Below are positions 1-4,741 of a stretch of DNA of 5,208 bases, piece by piece; position 1 is the stretch's first letter, and each line of letters begins with the position of its first letter. Location of the stretch: the NCBI GenBank assembly GCA_020054175.1, contig JAGVLR010000115.1, positions 1-5,208 on the forward strand. Reading direction: 5' to 3'. Below the pieces are notes generated by a model. It made no database searches. It saw nothing but the letters and a program-made list of their open reading frames with translations, and had not been told where the DNA came from. Made by a program: the position numbers and the translations under genes. This DNA comes from Candidatus Dadabacteria bacterium (GTDB taxonomy: Bacteria; Desulfobacterota_D; UBA1144; Nemesobacterales; UBA2774).

Positions 1-251
1 CCGAGTTTTATTTCCTTCACCGCTCCCCTGAACGGGAGCCAGTCGATGCATATGACGAGGTCTTTTATGACGTCTTTGGATTTTATGCCTGCCGACGAGA
101 GCCAGGACTTTACGCGGGTGTAGCAGGGGATGACGACTCTTACGTCCGCCCCCTGCGCGGCGAGCCTCTTGGGGAGGGTGCCTATGACATCTGCGAGACC
201 GCCCACCCTTGCGAGGGGCTCCATTTCAGAGGCGACGAAGAGGATATTCAT
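1..251 (-). CDS. glgA: Glycogen synthase GlgA, N-terminal part (runs off left edge)
   Basis: Bacterial glycogen synthase adds glucose from ADP-glucose (in some lineages UDP-glucose) to growing alpha-1,4-glucan chains in the cytoplasm. Only the first 83 residues are present; the gene continues beyond position 1. The N-terminus reads MNILFVASEMEPLARVGGLA and continues DVIGTLPKRLAAQG, which is the GT5-family N-terminal Rossmann domain. It aligns without gaps to the E. coli GlgA start: E9, G17, G18, D21 and the following LP are all kept. The sugar-nucleotide-binding lysine of the K-x-G-G motif is arginine here (R15). The ATG at 251 is preceded by GGGAG at 258-262, 6 nt away, so the start is well supported. 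It lies 35 bp downstream of the aldolase gene on the same strand, with no terminator between, so the two are probably cotranscribed. Confidence in the family is high; donor preference cannot be read from this fragment. Confidence 0.93.
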   Translation of the reverse strand, partial: MNILFVASEMEPLARVGGLADVIGTLPKRLAAQGADVRVVIPCYTRVKSWLSSAGIKSKDVIKDLVICIDWLPFRGAVKEIKL

Positions 252-286
252 GCGTGACTCCCGGATTAATATTAACCCTGAAAAGG

Positions 287-916
287 CTAAGCCCGACCGA
301 TTTTTTCGAGCTTCCGCGCGAAGAGGCGCGCGTTGGCCGTTATCGTTTCGGGATCTATGCCGCCTCCCCTGCCCGTTAGCGCCGTTGAAAGCCCGACAGC
401 AGACGCGCCAGCCCGGAGGAAGTCGGCGAGATTGTCGAGCCCTACCCCGCCCGTCGTCATTATCTCGATCTGCGGGAGCGGCTCCTTCATGGCTTTAACG
501 TATGACGGCCCGCCGACCGCGCTCACCGGAAATATTTTCACCATGTCGACCCCGAGCTTCCATGCCCTCACTATTTCGGAGGACGTGAACGCGCCCTGAA
601 TGACCGCCATGCCGTTTGCCTTGGCGAAGTTAATGAGCGCCTCGTCGGTGTGCGGCGAGACGAGAAACCGGGCGCCGGCGTCACGCGCCTTTTCGGCCAT
701 TTCAATGTCGAGAACAGTGCCCGCCCCCACGAGTACATCTTCTCTGCCGGAGAGACTGTTTATGACGCGCTCTGCTCCGGGGAAAGAAAACGTAACCTCG
801 ATCAGCCGGAGGCCGCCTTCAATGCAGGCCTCGGCGAACGATAGCGCGAGGGACTCGTTTTCCGCGCGGATGACGGAAATGACCTTATGTTTTTTGATGA
901 ATTCGAGCGGGCTCAC
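287..916 (-). CDS. eda: KDPG/KHG-type aldolase (2-dehydro-3-deoxy-phosphogluconate aldolase)
   Basis: This class I (Schiff-base) aldolase cleaves 2-keto-3-deoxy-6-phosphogluconate to pyruvate and glyceraldehyde 3-phosphate, the last step of the Entner-Doudoroff route. At 209 residues it has the normal length for the family's single TIM barrel. Visible landmarks are R17 (SVIRAE), E40 in LIEVT (general acid/base), GAGTV at 64-68, SPH at 87-89, the Schiff-base lysine K127 in MVKIFP, GGPSYVKAMK, and the phosphate-binding TTGGV at 154-158. Two prolines common in the family are replaced: IQGAF at 106-110 instead of a PGA-like stretch, and TTGG instead of PTGG. The start is GTG at 914-916: the nearby ATG at 919-921 hits a stop after two codons, and this start aligns with Thermotoga-type KDPG aldolases. 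The upstream ribosome site is weak. No 6-phosphogluconate dehydratase (edd) is in the window, so KHG, KDPGal or another 2-keto-3-deoxy acid substrate remains possible. Confidence 0.93.
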   Translation of the reverse strand: MSPLEFIKKHKVISVIRAENESLALSFAEACIEGGLRLIEVTFSFPGAERVINSLSGREDVLVGAGTVLDIEMAEKARDAGARFLVSPHTDEALINFAKANGMAVIQGAFTSSEIVRAWKLGVDMVKIFPVSAVGGPSYVKAMKEPLPQIEIMTTGGVGLDNLADFLRAGASAVGLSTALTGRGGGIDPETITANARLFARKLEKIGRA

Positions 917-984
917 AGCATTAACTTACAGACGCCCGGCGAGGGTTTCAAGTCCGAATAATGAACATGCAAAGCTGTCTTTAA

Positions 985-999
985 TGATAATGATTACTA
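985..999. promoter_or_regulatory. Fur/PerR-type operator box
   Basis: The 15-mer TGATAATGATTACTA matches the 7-1-7 Fur-superfamily consensus TGATAATnATTATCA at 12 of 14 informative positions: the left half-site is perfect and the right half has a TC-to-CT swap. It lies 73 bp upstream of a Fur-superfamily gene, and autoregulation through such a box is common in this family. On the minus strand it sits just downstream of the expected start point of the candidate eda promoter, and on the plus strand over the -35 area of the candidate regulator promoter, so binding could repress both. Match and position are seen directly; function is inferred. The box alone does not separate a Fur site from a PerR site. 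Confidence 0.6.
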
Positions 1000-1006
1000 T
1001 TTCCAA

Positions 1007-1035
1007 ATTATATTTGCGAGCTATGGATATTCGAA
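1007..1035 (-). promoter_or_regulatory. Candidate sigma-70 promoter for eda-glgA
   Basis: On the minus strand a perfect -10 hexamer TATAAT (plus coordinates 1007-1012) lies 17 bp downstream of TTCGAA (1030-1035), a poor -35 with 3 of 6 matches. The predicted start near 1000 abuts the Fur/PerR-type box. The same AT stretch read on the plus strand gives TATATT (1009-1014), a possible -10 for the regulator, whose -35 region would then fall inside the box. The perfect -10 and ideal spacing are in favour; the weak -35 and the AT-rich setting limit confidence. Confidence 0.4.
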
Positions 1036-1071
1036 ACCGCATAGTGTAAAATTATTGAAGGACTAAGGGAT

Positions 1072-1521
1072 ATGAGCGAAATTATTACAGAAATGGTAAA
1101 AGAGAAGATAAACGAGTTTATCGACCGGAGCAAGGATCTTGGGCTCAAGGTGACTCCCCAGAGGATAGCTATATACAAAGAGCTTGCCTCGACGGACCAG
1201 CATCCGAGCACGGAAACCATCTACAAAAAGATAAAGGACTACTATCCGAACATTTCGCTGACGACCGTTTACAGGACGCTCGAGACTTTCGAAAAGCTCG
1301 GGCTGATTTCGGTCGTTAACGTGCTCTACAACGCCGCGCGTTACGACGCCAATCTCGACCCGCACAACCATATCGTGTGCACAGTATGCAAGAAGGTCGA
1401 AGACGTGTACGACGCTTCGCTCACCACGCTCGATATATCCGACAAGACCCTCGGCGAGTACCAGATAAAGGGCTACTCGATTCTCCTTAACGGCGTCTGC
1501 AAGGACTGCAGAAGCAATTAA
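1072..1521 (+). CDS. perR: Fur-superfamily metalloregulator, PerR-like
   Basis: This is a dimeric DNA-binding repressor that uses a regulatory metal to sense peroxide (PerR) or iron (Fur). It has 149 residues, the usual length. The winged-helix domain covers about 25-90, with LKVTPQR at 25-31, HPSTETIY at 44-51 and the recognition helix LTTVYRTL at 63-70. The C-terminal dimerisation domain follows. Four cysteines form the structural zinc site: C103/C106 (CTVC) and C143/C146 (CKDC). By my alignment to B. subtilis PerR, the regulatory site is H44, D92, H98, H100 and D111, matching H37, D85, H91, H93 and D104. The aspartate at the D85 position (RYDAN) is the feature that separates PerR from typical Fur, which has glutamate there. 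The N-terminus carries about 15 extra residues. GAAGGA 9 nt upstream supports the ATG. A nearby box suggests autoregulation. The family call is near certain; PerR rather than Fur is likely but unproven. Confidence 0.9.
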   Translation: MSEIITEMVKEKINEFIDRSKDLGLKVTPQRIAIYKELASTDQHPSTETIYKKIKDYYPNISLTTVYRTLETFEKLGLISVVNVLYNAARYDANLDPHNHIVCTVCKKVEDVYDASLTTLDISDKTLGEYQIKGYSILLNGVCKDCRSN

Positions 1522-1702
1522 CCGGGGTTTTCCCACACCTCACAACTAATTTCCGGCTGGCCTTTCGATCAAAGGAAATCTATAATTCTGCCCGTTTATA
1601 TTCAGCCTCAAACGGAGTTTTGCGCCCTGTAATCCCGGCCTGAATCCTTTCGAAAGAATCTCCTGTCATAACTTCTAAACGGTTTGAGGAGAGGCCATAA
1701 TC
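1522..1702 (+). other. 181-bp intergenic leader upstream of the SDR gene
   Basis: No gene is visible. A perfect TATAAT occurs at 1581-1586 but without a recognisable -35. Short inverted repeats are present: CCTTT-5 nt-AAAGG (1561-1575), the palindrome CTTTCGAAAG (1647-1656), and CCTCAAAC (1606-1613) pairing with GTTTGAGG (1682-1689), whose right arm leads into the SDR ribosome site GAGGAGAGG (1686-1694). None is followed by a run of T, so there is no clear terminator for the regulator gene. If transcription starts just after the TATAAT, the SDR leader would be about 110 nt, and the long-range pairing could affect access to the ribosome site. This is weak evidence. Confidence 0.35.
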
Positions 1703-2431
1703 ATGAAGCTGAAAGACAAGGTTGCGGTAATCACGGGCGGTACATCGGGCATGGCATTGGCGACGGCCAAGCTCTTCGTCGAGGAAGGGGCATACGTGTT
1801 CATAACCGGCCGCGATAAGGCGCGCCTCGACAAGGCGGTGAAAGAGGTAGGTAAGAATGTGACCGGAGTCGAGGGCGACGCCGCCAGCCTCGAAGACCTC
1901 GACCGCCTCTACGAAACTGTGCGGAAGGAAAAGGGAAAGATCGACATCCTCTTCGCCAGCGCCGGGCGCGGCGATTTCGGCCCTATCGGCGAGGTGACGG
2001 AAAAGCACTTAGACGAGATTTTCGACCTTAACGTCCGGGGGACGCTCTTCACCGTGCAGAAGGCCCTCCCCCTCTTTAACGACGGCGGCTCGATAATACT
2101 GAACGGCTCGATCGCGGCAATTAAGGGCTTCCCGGCGTTCGGCGTCTACAACGCGAGCAAGGCGGCTGTCCGCTCATTCGCACGCACCTGGACGATGGAT
2201 TTAAAGTCGAGGAACATCCGGGTCAACGTGCTGAGCCCCGGGACTATCGACACTCCGATACTCGACCCATTTTCAAAGGAACAGAAAGACTACTTGGTTT
2301 CCCTCATCCCCATGGGAAGAATGGGGCTCCCCGAGGAGATAGCGACGGCCGTTCTGTTCCTGGCCTCGGACGATTCCAGCTTCGTCACGGGAATCGAGCT
2401 CCATGTGGACGGCGGCGCCGTGCAGGTATAA
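1703..2431 (+). CDS. Classical short-chain dehydrogenase/reductase (SDR family oxidoreductase)
   Basis: This is a cytoplasmic NAD(P)-dependent oxidoreductase of unknown substrate. Its 242 residues form one Rossmann fold, the standard length for classical SDRs. The catalytic set is complete: N110 (DLNVRG), S136 (LNGSIAA), Y149 and K153 (YNASK). The cofactor motif is TGGTSGMA at 11-18, where the usual third glycine of TGxxxGxG is alanine (A18). The NNAG motif reads ASAG (85-88). R37 after the second strand (ITGRDKARL) favours NADP(H). LSPGTIDTP (177-185) and the C-terminal FVTGIELHVDGG (227-238) are also typical. It resembles proteins often annotated loosely as glucose 1-dehydrogenase or 3-oxoacyl-ACP reductase, but neither role is supported by neighbours. 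The ATG follows GAGGAGAGG at 1686-1694. It lies 96 bp before the ABC genes; shared transcription is possible but not shown. Confidence 0.93.
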   Translation: MKLKDKVAVITGGTSGMALATAKLFVEEGAYVFITGRDKARLDKAVKEVGKNVTGVEGDAASLEDLDRLYETVRKEKGKIDILFASAGRGDFGPIGEVTEKHLDEIFDLNVRGTLFTVQKALPLFNDGGSIILNGSIAAIKGFPAFGVYNASKAAVRSFARTWTMDLKSRNIRVNVLSPGTIDTPILDPFSKEQKDYLVSLIPMGRMGLPEEIATAVLFLASDDSSFVTGIELHVDGGAVQV

Positions 2432-2491
2432 CGCCACAACCGAAATATTTATAGAATATCCCGCCCCTTCCCTGCATCCTTTTAACGATAA

Positions 2492-2516
2492 TTCCTCTCA
2501 TACAGTATAAGAGGGG
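2492..2516 (+). promoter_or_regulatory. Hairpin enclosing the ribosome site of the ABC ATPase gene
   Basis: TTCCTCT (2492-2498) can pair with AGAGGGG (2510-2516) around an 11-nt loop, giving five Watson-Crick pairs and two G-U pairs. The right arm is the Shine-Dalgarno sequence of the ATPase gene, which lies 11 nt before its ATG at 2528. In RNA the fold would hide the ribosome site. The pairing is seen directly; a regulatory role is speculative because purine-rich ribosome sites often find chance pyrimidine partners. Confidence 0.35.
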
Positions 2517-2527
2517 AACTATAAAAC

Positions 2528-3346
2528 ATGGGAAAGAACGGAAAAGAACCGGCGCTCGACGTAGAGGAGCTGGAAAAAATCTTCGGGACGTTCACTGCAG
2601 TCGACAAGGTGTCGTTCACCGTCGACAAGGGAGAGGTTTTCGCCCTCATCGGCCCTAACGGCGCGGGCAAGAGCACCATAATAAAGATGCTGACGACGCT
2701 TGTCCCGCCGACGTCTGGAACGGCGAAGGTTGCGGGGTACGACGTCGTAAAACAGTCGACCGAGGTTAGAAAGAATATCGGGTACATACCGCAGCTCGTA
2801 TCTTCCGACGGGGCGCTCACGGCGAGGGAGAACCTGCTTCTCTCGGCGAGGCTTTACGGAGTGCCGCGCTTGGAGCAGGAGGAGCGTATACGGGAAGCGC
2901 TCGATTTCATGGGACTCGGCCAGTTTTCCGACCGGCTCGTGAGCAGCTATTCCGGCGGTATGATACGCCGCCTCGAAATCGCGCAGAGCATGCTTCACCG
3001 CCCGTCCGTCATATTCATGGACGAGCCGACTGTCGGCCTCGACCCGGTGGCGCGTAAAGCTGTCTGGGATCACGTCCGCGAGCTGAGGGGAAAATACAGG
3101 ATGACGATAATCCTGACGACGCACTACATGGACGAGGTCGAGGAGCTATGCGACAGGATGGCGCTCATTCACTACGGGCAGATAGTTGCTGTCGATACGC
3201 CGGCGAAACTTAAGGAAGGCATCGGCAAGGGGGCGACCCTCGACGACGTTTTTTCAAAATACATGAGCAATTTCGAAGAGAATTCAGAAGGAGGGAATTA
3301 TAGTGAAGTACGTCGTAACCGCAGGTCTATCGCATCCCGCAGCTAG
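2528..3346 (+). CDS. ABC-2 type exporter ATP-binding protein, DrrA-like
   Basis: This is the cytoplasmic ATPase subunit of a two-gene exporter, acting with the membrane protein encoded next to it. All nucleotide-binding motifs are present in order: Walker A GPNGAGKST (42-50), Q-loop Q89 (YIPQL), signature YSGGM (141-145), Walker B VIFMDE (161-166), D-loop GLD (170-172) and switch histidine H199 (LTTHYMDE). The C-terminal GATLDDVFSKY (235-245) is characteristic of the DrrA/CcmA-like group that partners ABC-2 permeases. Its 272 residues are slightly short for DrrA. About 15 C-terminal residues are encoded in the 44-nt overlap with the permease; this basic tail (EVRRNRRSIASRS) looks unconserved. 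The ribosome site GAGGGG at 2511-2516 supports the ATG. The substrate is unknown: relatives export antibiotics, lipids or polysaccharides, or have no assigned cargo. Confidence 0.93.
   Translation: MGKNGKEPALDVEELEKIFGTFTAVDKVSFTVDKGEVFALIGPNGAGKSTIIKMLTTLVPPTSGTAKVAGYDVVKQSTEVRKNIGYIPQLVSSDGALTARENLLLSARLYGVPRLEQEERIREALDFMGLGQFSDRLVSSYSGGMIRRLEIAQSMLHRPSVIFMDEPTVGLDPVARKAVWDHVRELRGKYRMTIILTTHYMDEVEELCDRMALIHYGQIVAVDTPAKLKEGIGKGATLDDVFSKYMSNFEENSEGGNYSEVRRNRRSIASRS
3288..3295 (+). promoter_or_regulatory. Strong ribosome site fixing the permease GTG start
   Basis: AAGGAGGG lies 7 nt before the GTG at 3303, inside the 3' end of the ATPase gene. It is the best Shine-Dalgarno match in the window and is what decides the permease start, since that start is GTG and lies within the upstream gene. 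Confidence 0.75.
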
Positions 3347-4130
3347 ACTGACGAGGGCCGTCTCGGATTATGTGATGCAGGTGTACGGGGTTTTCTGCGC
3401 CGAGCTTCAGAAAGTTCGGCACGACCCTGTCGAGCTTTTCACGAGGGCGGTGCAGCCGCTTTTGTGGCTGCTCCTTTTCGGCATGGTGATGCTTAGGGTG
3501 AGCGGGCTCGCGCCGGCCGGGATGAGTTACCTTGATTATCTATCAGCCGGGATACTCGCGCAGAGCGTGCTCTTCGTCGCGATATTCTTCGGCATATCGG
3601 CCATATGGGACAGGGACCTCGGCATACTCCACAGGATGCTCGTGAGCCCCGCGCCGCGGACGGCAATAGTTATAGGGAAGGCGCTGGCGGCGAGCGTTCG
3701 CGGGATGCTCCAGGGCGGCGTGGTGTACGTTGTCGCCGGTCTCATGGGAGCTAACCTCAACCTTTCTCCGCTTAACATCCTCGGCGTCATGGTGCTTATA
3801 GGGCTCGGGTGCGGGCTCTTCGCAACGCTGTCGCTCTCGATCGCGTGCATTGTGAAGTCGAGGGAGAGATTCATGGGCATAGGTCAGCTTATAACGATGC
3901 CGGTCTTCTTCGCGAGTAACGCGATATATCCGATCGCGCTAATGCCGGACTGGCTCAAGACCGTATCGACTCTCAACCCGCTTACGTATCAGGTAGACGC
4001 CCTTCGGGCGCTCATGATAAACGGGGCGCATTCGCAGTTCGGCATAGTCTACGACTTCGCGATACTAACCGTGATCGCGGCAGCGCTCGTGCTCCTGTCG
4101 AGCAGGCTTTATAGCAGGATGGTGGCGTGA
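3303..4130 (+). CDS. ABC-2 type exporter permease, DrrB/NodJ-like
   Basis: This is the inner-membrane subunit of the exporter, probably dimerising and paired with two copies of the upstream ATPase. It has 275 residues, a normal length. After a cytoplasmic N-terminus with the amphipathic stretch AELQKVRHDPVELFTRAVQP (33-52), about six hydrophobic segments are visible near 50-64, 79-101, 134-150, 157-183, 192-212 and 250-267. The loop IWDRDLGILHRMLVSPAPR (101-119) and the motif LNPLTYQVDALRALM (224-238) are hallmarks of the ABC-2 membrane family. The GTG start is fixed by the ribosome site at 3288-3295; the next in-frame ATG (M25) would cut into conserved sequence. The 44-nt overlap with the ATPase implies one transcript and probably coupled translation. 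The cargo is not predictable from sequence, and no resistance or biosynthetic genes lie beside it. Confidence 0.92.
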   Translation: MKYVVTAGLSHPAARLTRAVSDYVMQVYGVFCAELQKVRHDPVELFTRAVQPLLWLLLFGMVMLRVSGLAPAGMSYLDYLSAGILAQSVLFVAIFFGISAIWDRDLGILHRMLVSPAPRTAIVIGKALAASVRGMLQGGVVYVVAGLMGANLNLSPLNILGVMVLIGLGCGLFATLSLSIACIVKSRERFMGIGQLITMPVFFASNAIYPIALMPDWLKTVSTLNPLTYQVDALRALMINGAHSQFGIVYDFAILTVIAAALVLLSSRLYSRMVA

Positions 4131-4145
4131 TACAACAGGCTTTAC

Positions 4146-4176
4146 TAATACCATATAATAATATATATTGGTATTA
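4146..4176. promoter_or_regulatory. Inverted-repeat operator and promoter of the parDE module
   Basis: The perfect 8-bp arms TAATACCA (4146-4153) and TGGTATTA (4169-4176) flank a 15-bp spacer made only of A and T. The spacer holds a perfect -10 hexamer TATAAT (4154-4159). An alternative promoter is TTTACT (4141-4146), 17 bp, then TATATT (4164-4169). Either start point would lie under or beside the repeat, as expected for an operator bound by a ribbon-helix-helix antitoxin or its toxin complex. ParD-type modules are typically autoregulated through such repeats just upstream of the antitoxin. The repeat is seen directly; binding by this ParD is inferred. Confidence 0.65.
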
Positions 4177-4187
4177 AGAGGTCTTAA
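4174..4187. repeat. Palindrome over the parD ribosome site and start
   Basis: TTAAGAGGTCTTAA is a 14-bp sequence with perfect 6-bp arms around a central GG. It contains the parD ribosome site (GAGG, 4178-4181) and ends on the first base of the ATG at 4187. In RNA it could form TTAAG/CTTAA with the tetraloop AGGT; in DNA it could be a second protein-binding half-site pair. It overlaps the right arm of the upstream operator by three bases. Confidence 0.4.
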
Positions 4188-4429
4188 TGCAGAAAAATAC
4201 GAGCGTTACTCTGGGAAAGCATTTTGAAGAGTTCATCGCCAGGCAGCTAAAAAACGGGAGATATTCCTCGGCCAGCGAGGCGATAAGGGCCGGTTTGAGG
4301 CTCCTCGAAGAACGCGAAGTGAAGCTTGATGCCCTCCGGCGGGCCTTGAAGGAGGGCGAGGAAAGCGGCTTCACCGATTATTCGCTTGAGGGATTAGTTG
4401 AAGAGCTGGATAAAGAAAACCCCGCCTGA
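4187..4429 (+). CDS. parD: ParD-like type II antitoxin (ribbon-helix-helix)
   Basis: This antitoxin neutralises the ParE-like toxin encoded next and represses its own operon. It has 80 residues. The N-terminal ribbon-helix-helix DNA-binding part has the beta strand NTSVTLG (4-10), helix A HFEEFIARQLKNG (12-24), the turn RYSSASEAIRAGLRLLEERE (25-44) typical of ParD/CC2985-type proteins, and then an acidic C-terminal segment (GFTDYSLEGLVEELDKE) that would wrap around the toxin. The ATG follows GAGG at 4178-4181. Its stop codon TGA overlaps the toxin's ATG by one base (TGATG), so the two are translationally coupled. An operator-like repeat lies directly upstream. The family call is firm. Confidence 0.92.
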   Translation: MQKNTSVTLGKHFEEFIARQLKNGRYSSASEAIRAGLRLLEEREVKLDALRRALKEGEESGFTDYSLEGLVEELDKENPA

Positions 4430-4719
4430 TGCCGACTTTCCGTCTTGCAGTAAAGGCCATTTCCGATCTTAAATCCATAGCACTGTATACGCAGGACAAG
4501 TGGGGCCGCGAACAAAGAAATAAATACCTGAGAGAGCTCGACGAATGTTTCAGGATGTTGACTATGGATCCGAAGCTCGGGAGGTCTTGTGATGAAATTC
4601 TCCCCGGTTATCGGAAGTATCATTTAAATCGTCATCTCGTTTTTTATCGTGAATCCGAAGAGGGCATCTTGATTATTCGTATCCTGCATGACAGGATGGA
4701 TATAGAATCTCATCTTTGA
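4429..4719 (+). CDS. parE: ParE-like type II toxin (RelE/ParE superfamily)
   Basis: This is a small toxin of 96 residues, held inactive by the ParD encoded just before it. Well-studied ParE proteins poison DNA gyrase, while RelE relatives cleave mRNA; this sequence follows the ParE pattern. Visible family signatures are FRLAVKAISDLKSIALYTQDKWG, split here as residues 4-16 and 17-26, then the YLREL helix (34-38), DPKLGRSCDEILPGYRKY (52-69), the HLVFYR strand (74-79) and the C-terminal RILHDRMDIESHL (84-96). All elements look intact, so the toxin is probably functional. Translation begins at the ATG overlapping the antitoxin stop. The gene is about 44% GC by my count, clearly lower than the permease upstream (about 60% or more in two sampled lines), which suggests recent acquisition. 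Whether gyrase is the target cannot be told from sequence. Confidence 0.94.
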   Translation: MPTFRLAVKAISDLKSIALYTQDKWGREQRNKYLRELDECFRMLTMDPKLGRSCDEILPGYRKYHLNRHLVFYRESEEGILIIRILHDRMDIESHL

Positions 4720-4722
4720 ATT

Positions 4723-4741
4723 TTAAAAGCGATCATTTTAA
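4723..4741. repeat. AT-only inverted repeat between convergent genes
   Basis: TTAAAA (4723-4728) and TTTTAA (4736-4741) flank 7 bases between the parE stop and the convergent small gene, whose stop codon lies in the loop. Such positions often hold a bidirectional terminator, but the stem has no G or C, so termination is doubtful. Confidence 0.2.

Larger units (their letters stand above)
917..1071. promoter_or_regulatory. Divergent AT-rich control region between eda-glgA and the PerR-like gene
   Basis: These 155 bp separate two divergently transcribed units and must hold both of their promoters. The half nearest eda (917-980) is unremarkable. The half nearest the regulator is AT-rich and holds a Fur/PerR-like box and overlapping -10 elements for both strands, listed separately. 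The regulator has a good ribosome site, GAAGGA at 1057-1062, 9 nt before its ATG. I see no structured RNA here. Confidence 0.6.

Noticed and set aside
130..599. Plus-strand open frames across the glgA-eda region
   Set aside because: They lie antisense to two well-recognised enzymes, are low-complexity and rich in Pro, Ala and Arg, and match no family pattern.
935..958. tRNA T-arm-like sequence (GGGTTTCAAGTCC)
   Set aside because: The flanking bases do not form the 5-bp T stem, and no acceptor or anticodon arm is present.
1047..1052. TAAAAT as the -10 of the PerR-like gene, with TGGATA at 1024-1029
   Set aside because: The spacing is ideal, but the start would fall near 1059, inside the ribosome site at 1057-1062, so a leader carrying a full site would not be made.
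1063..1536. Minus-strand open frame covering the Fur-family gene
   Set aside because: It mirrors the complement of a clear metalloregulator gene and shows no domain; it is a shadow frame.
1550..1578. Terminator after the PerR-like gene (TTTCC/GGAAA and CCTTT/AAAGG)
   Set aside because: The stems are short, AT-rich and not followed by a T run.
2519..3124. 201-codon minus-strand frame opposite the ABC ATPase
   Set aside because: It is antisense to intact ATPase motifs, has biased Arg-rich composition and no family resemblance.
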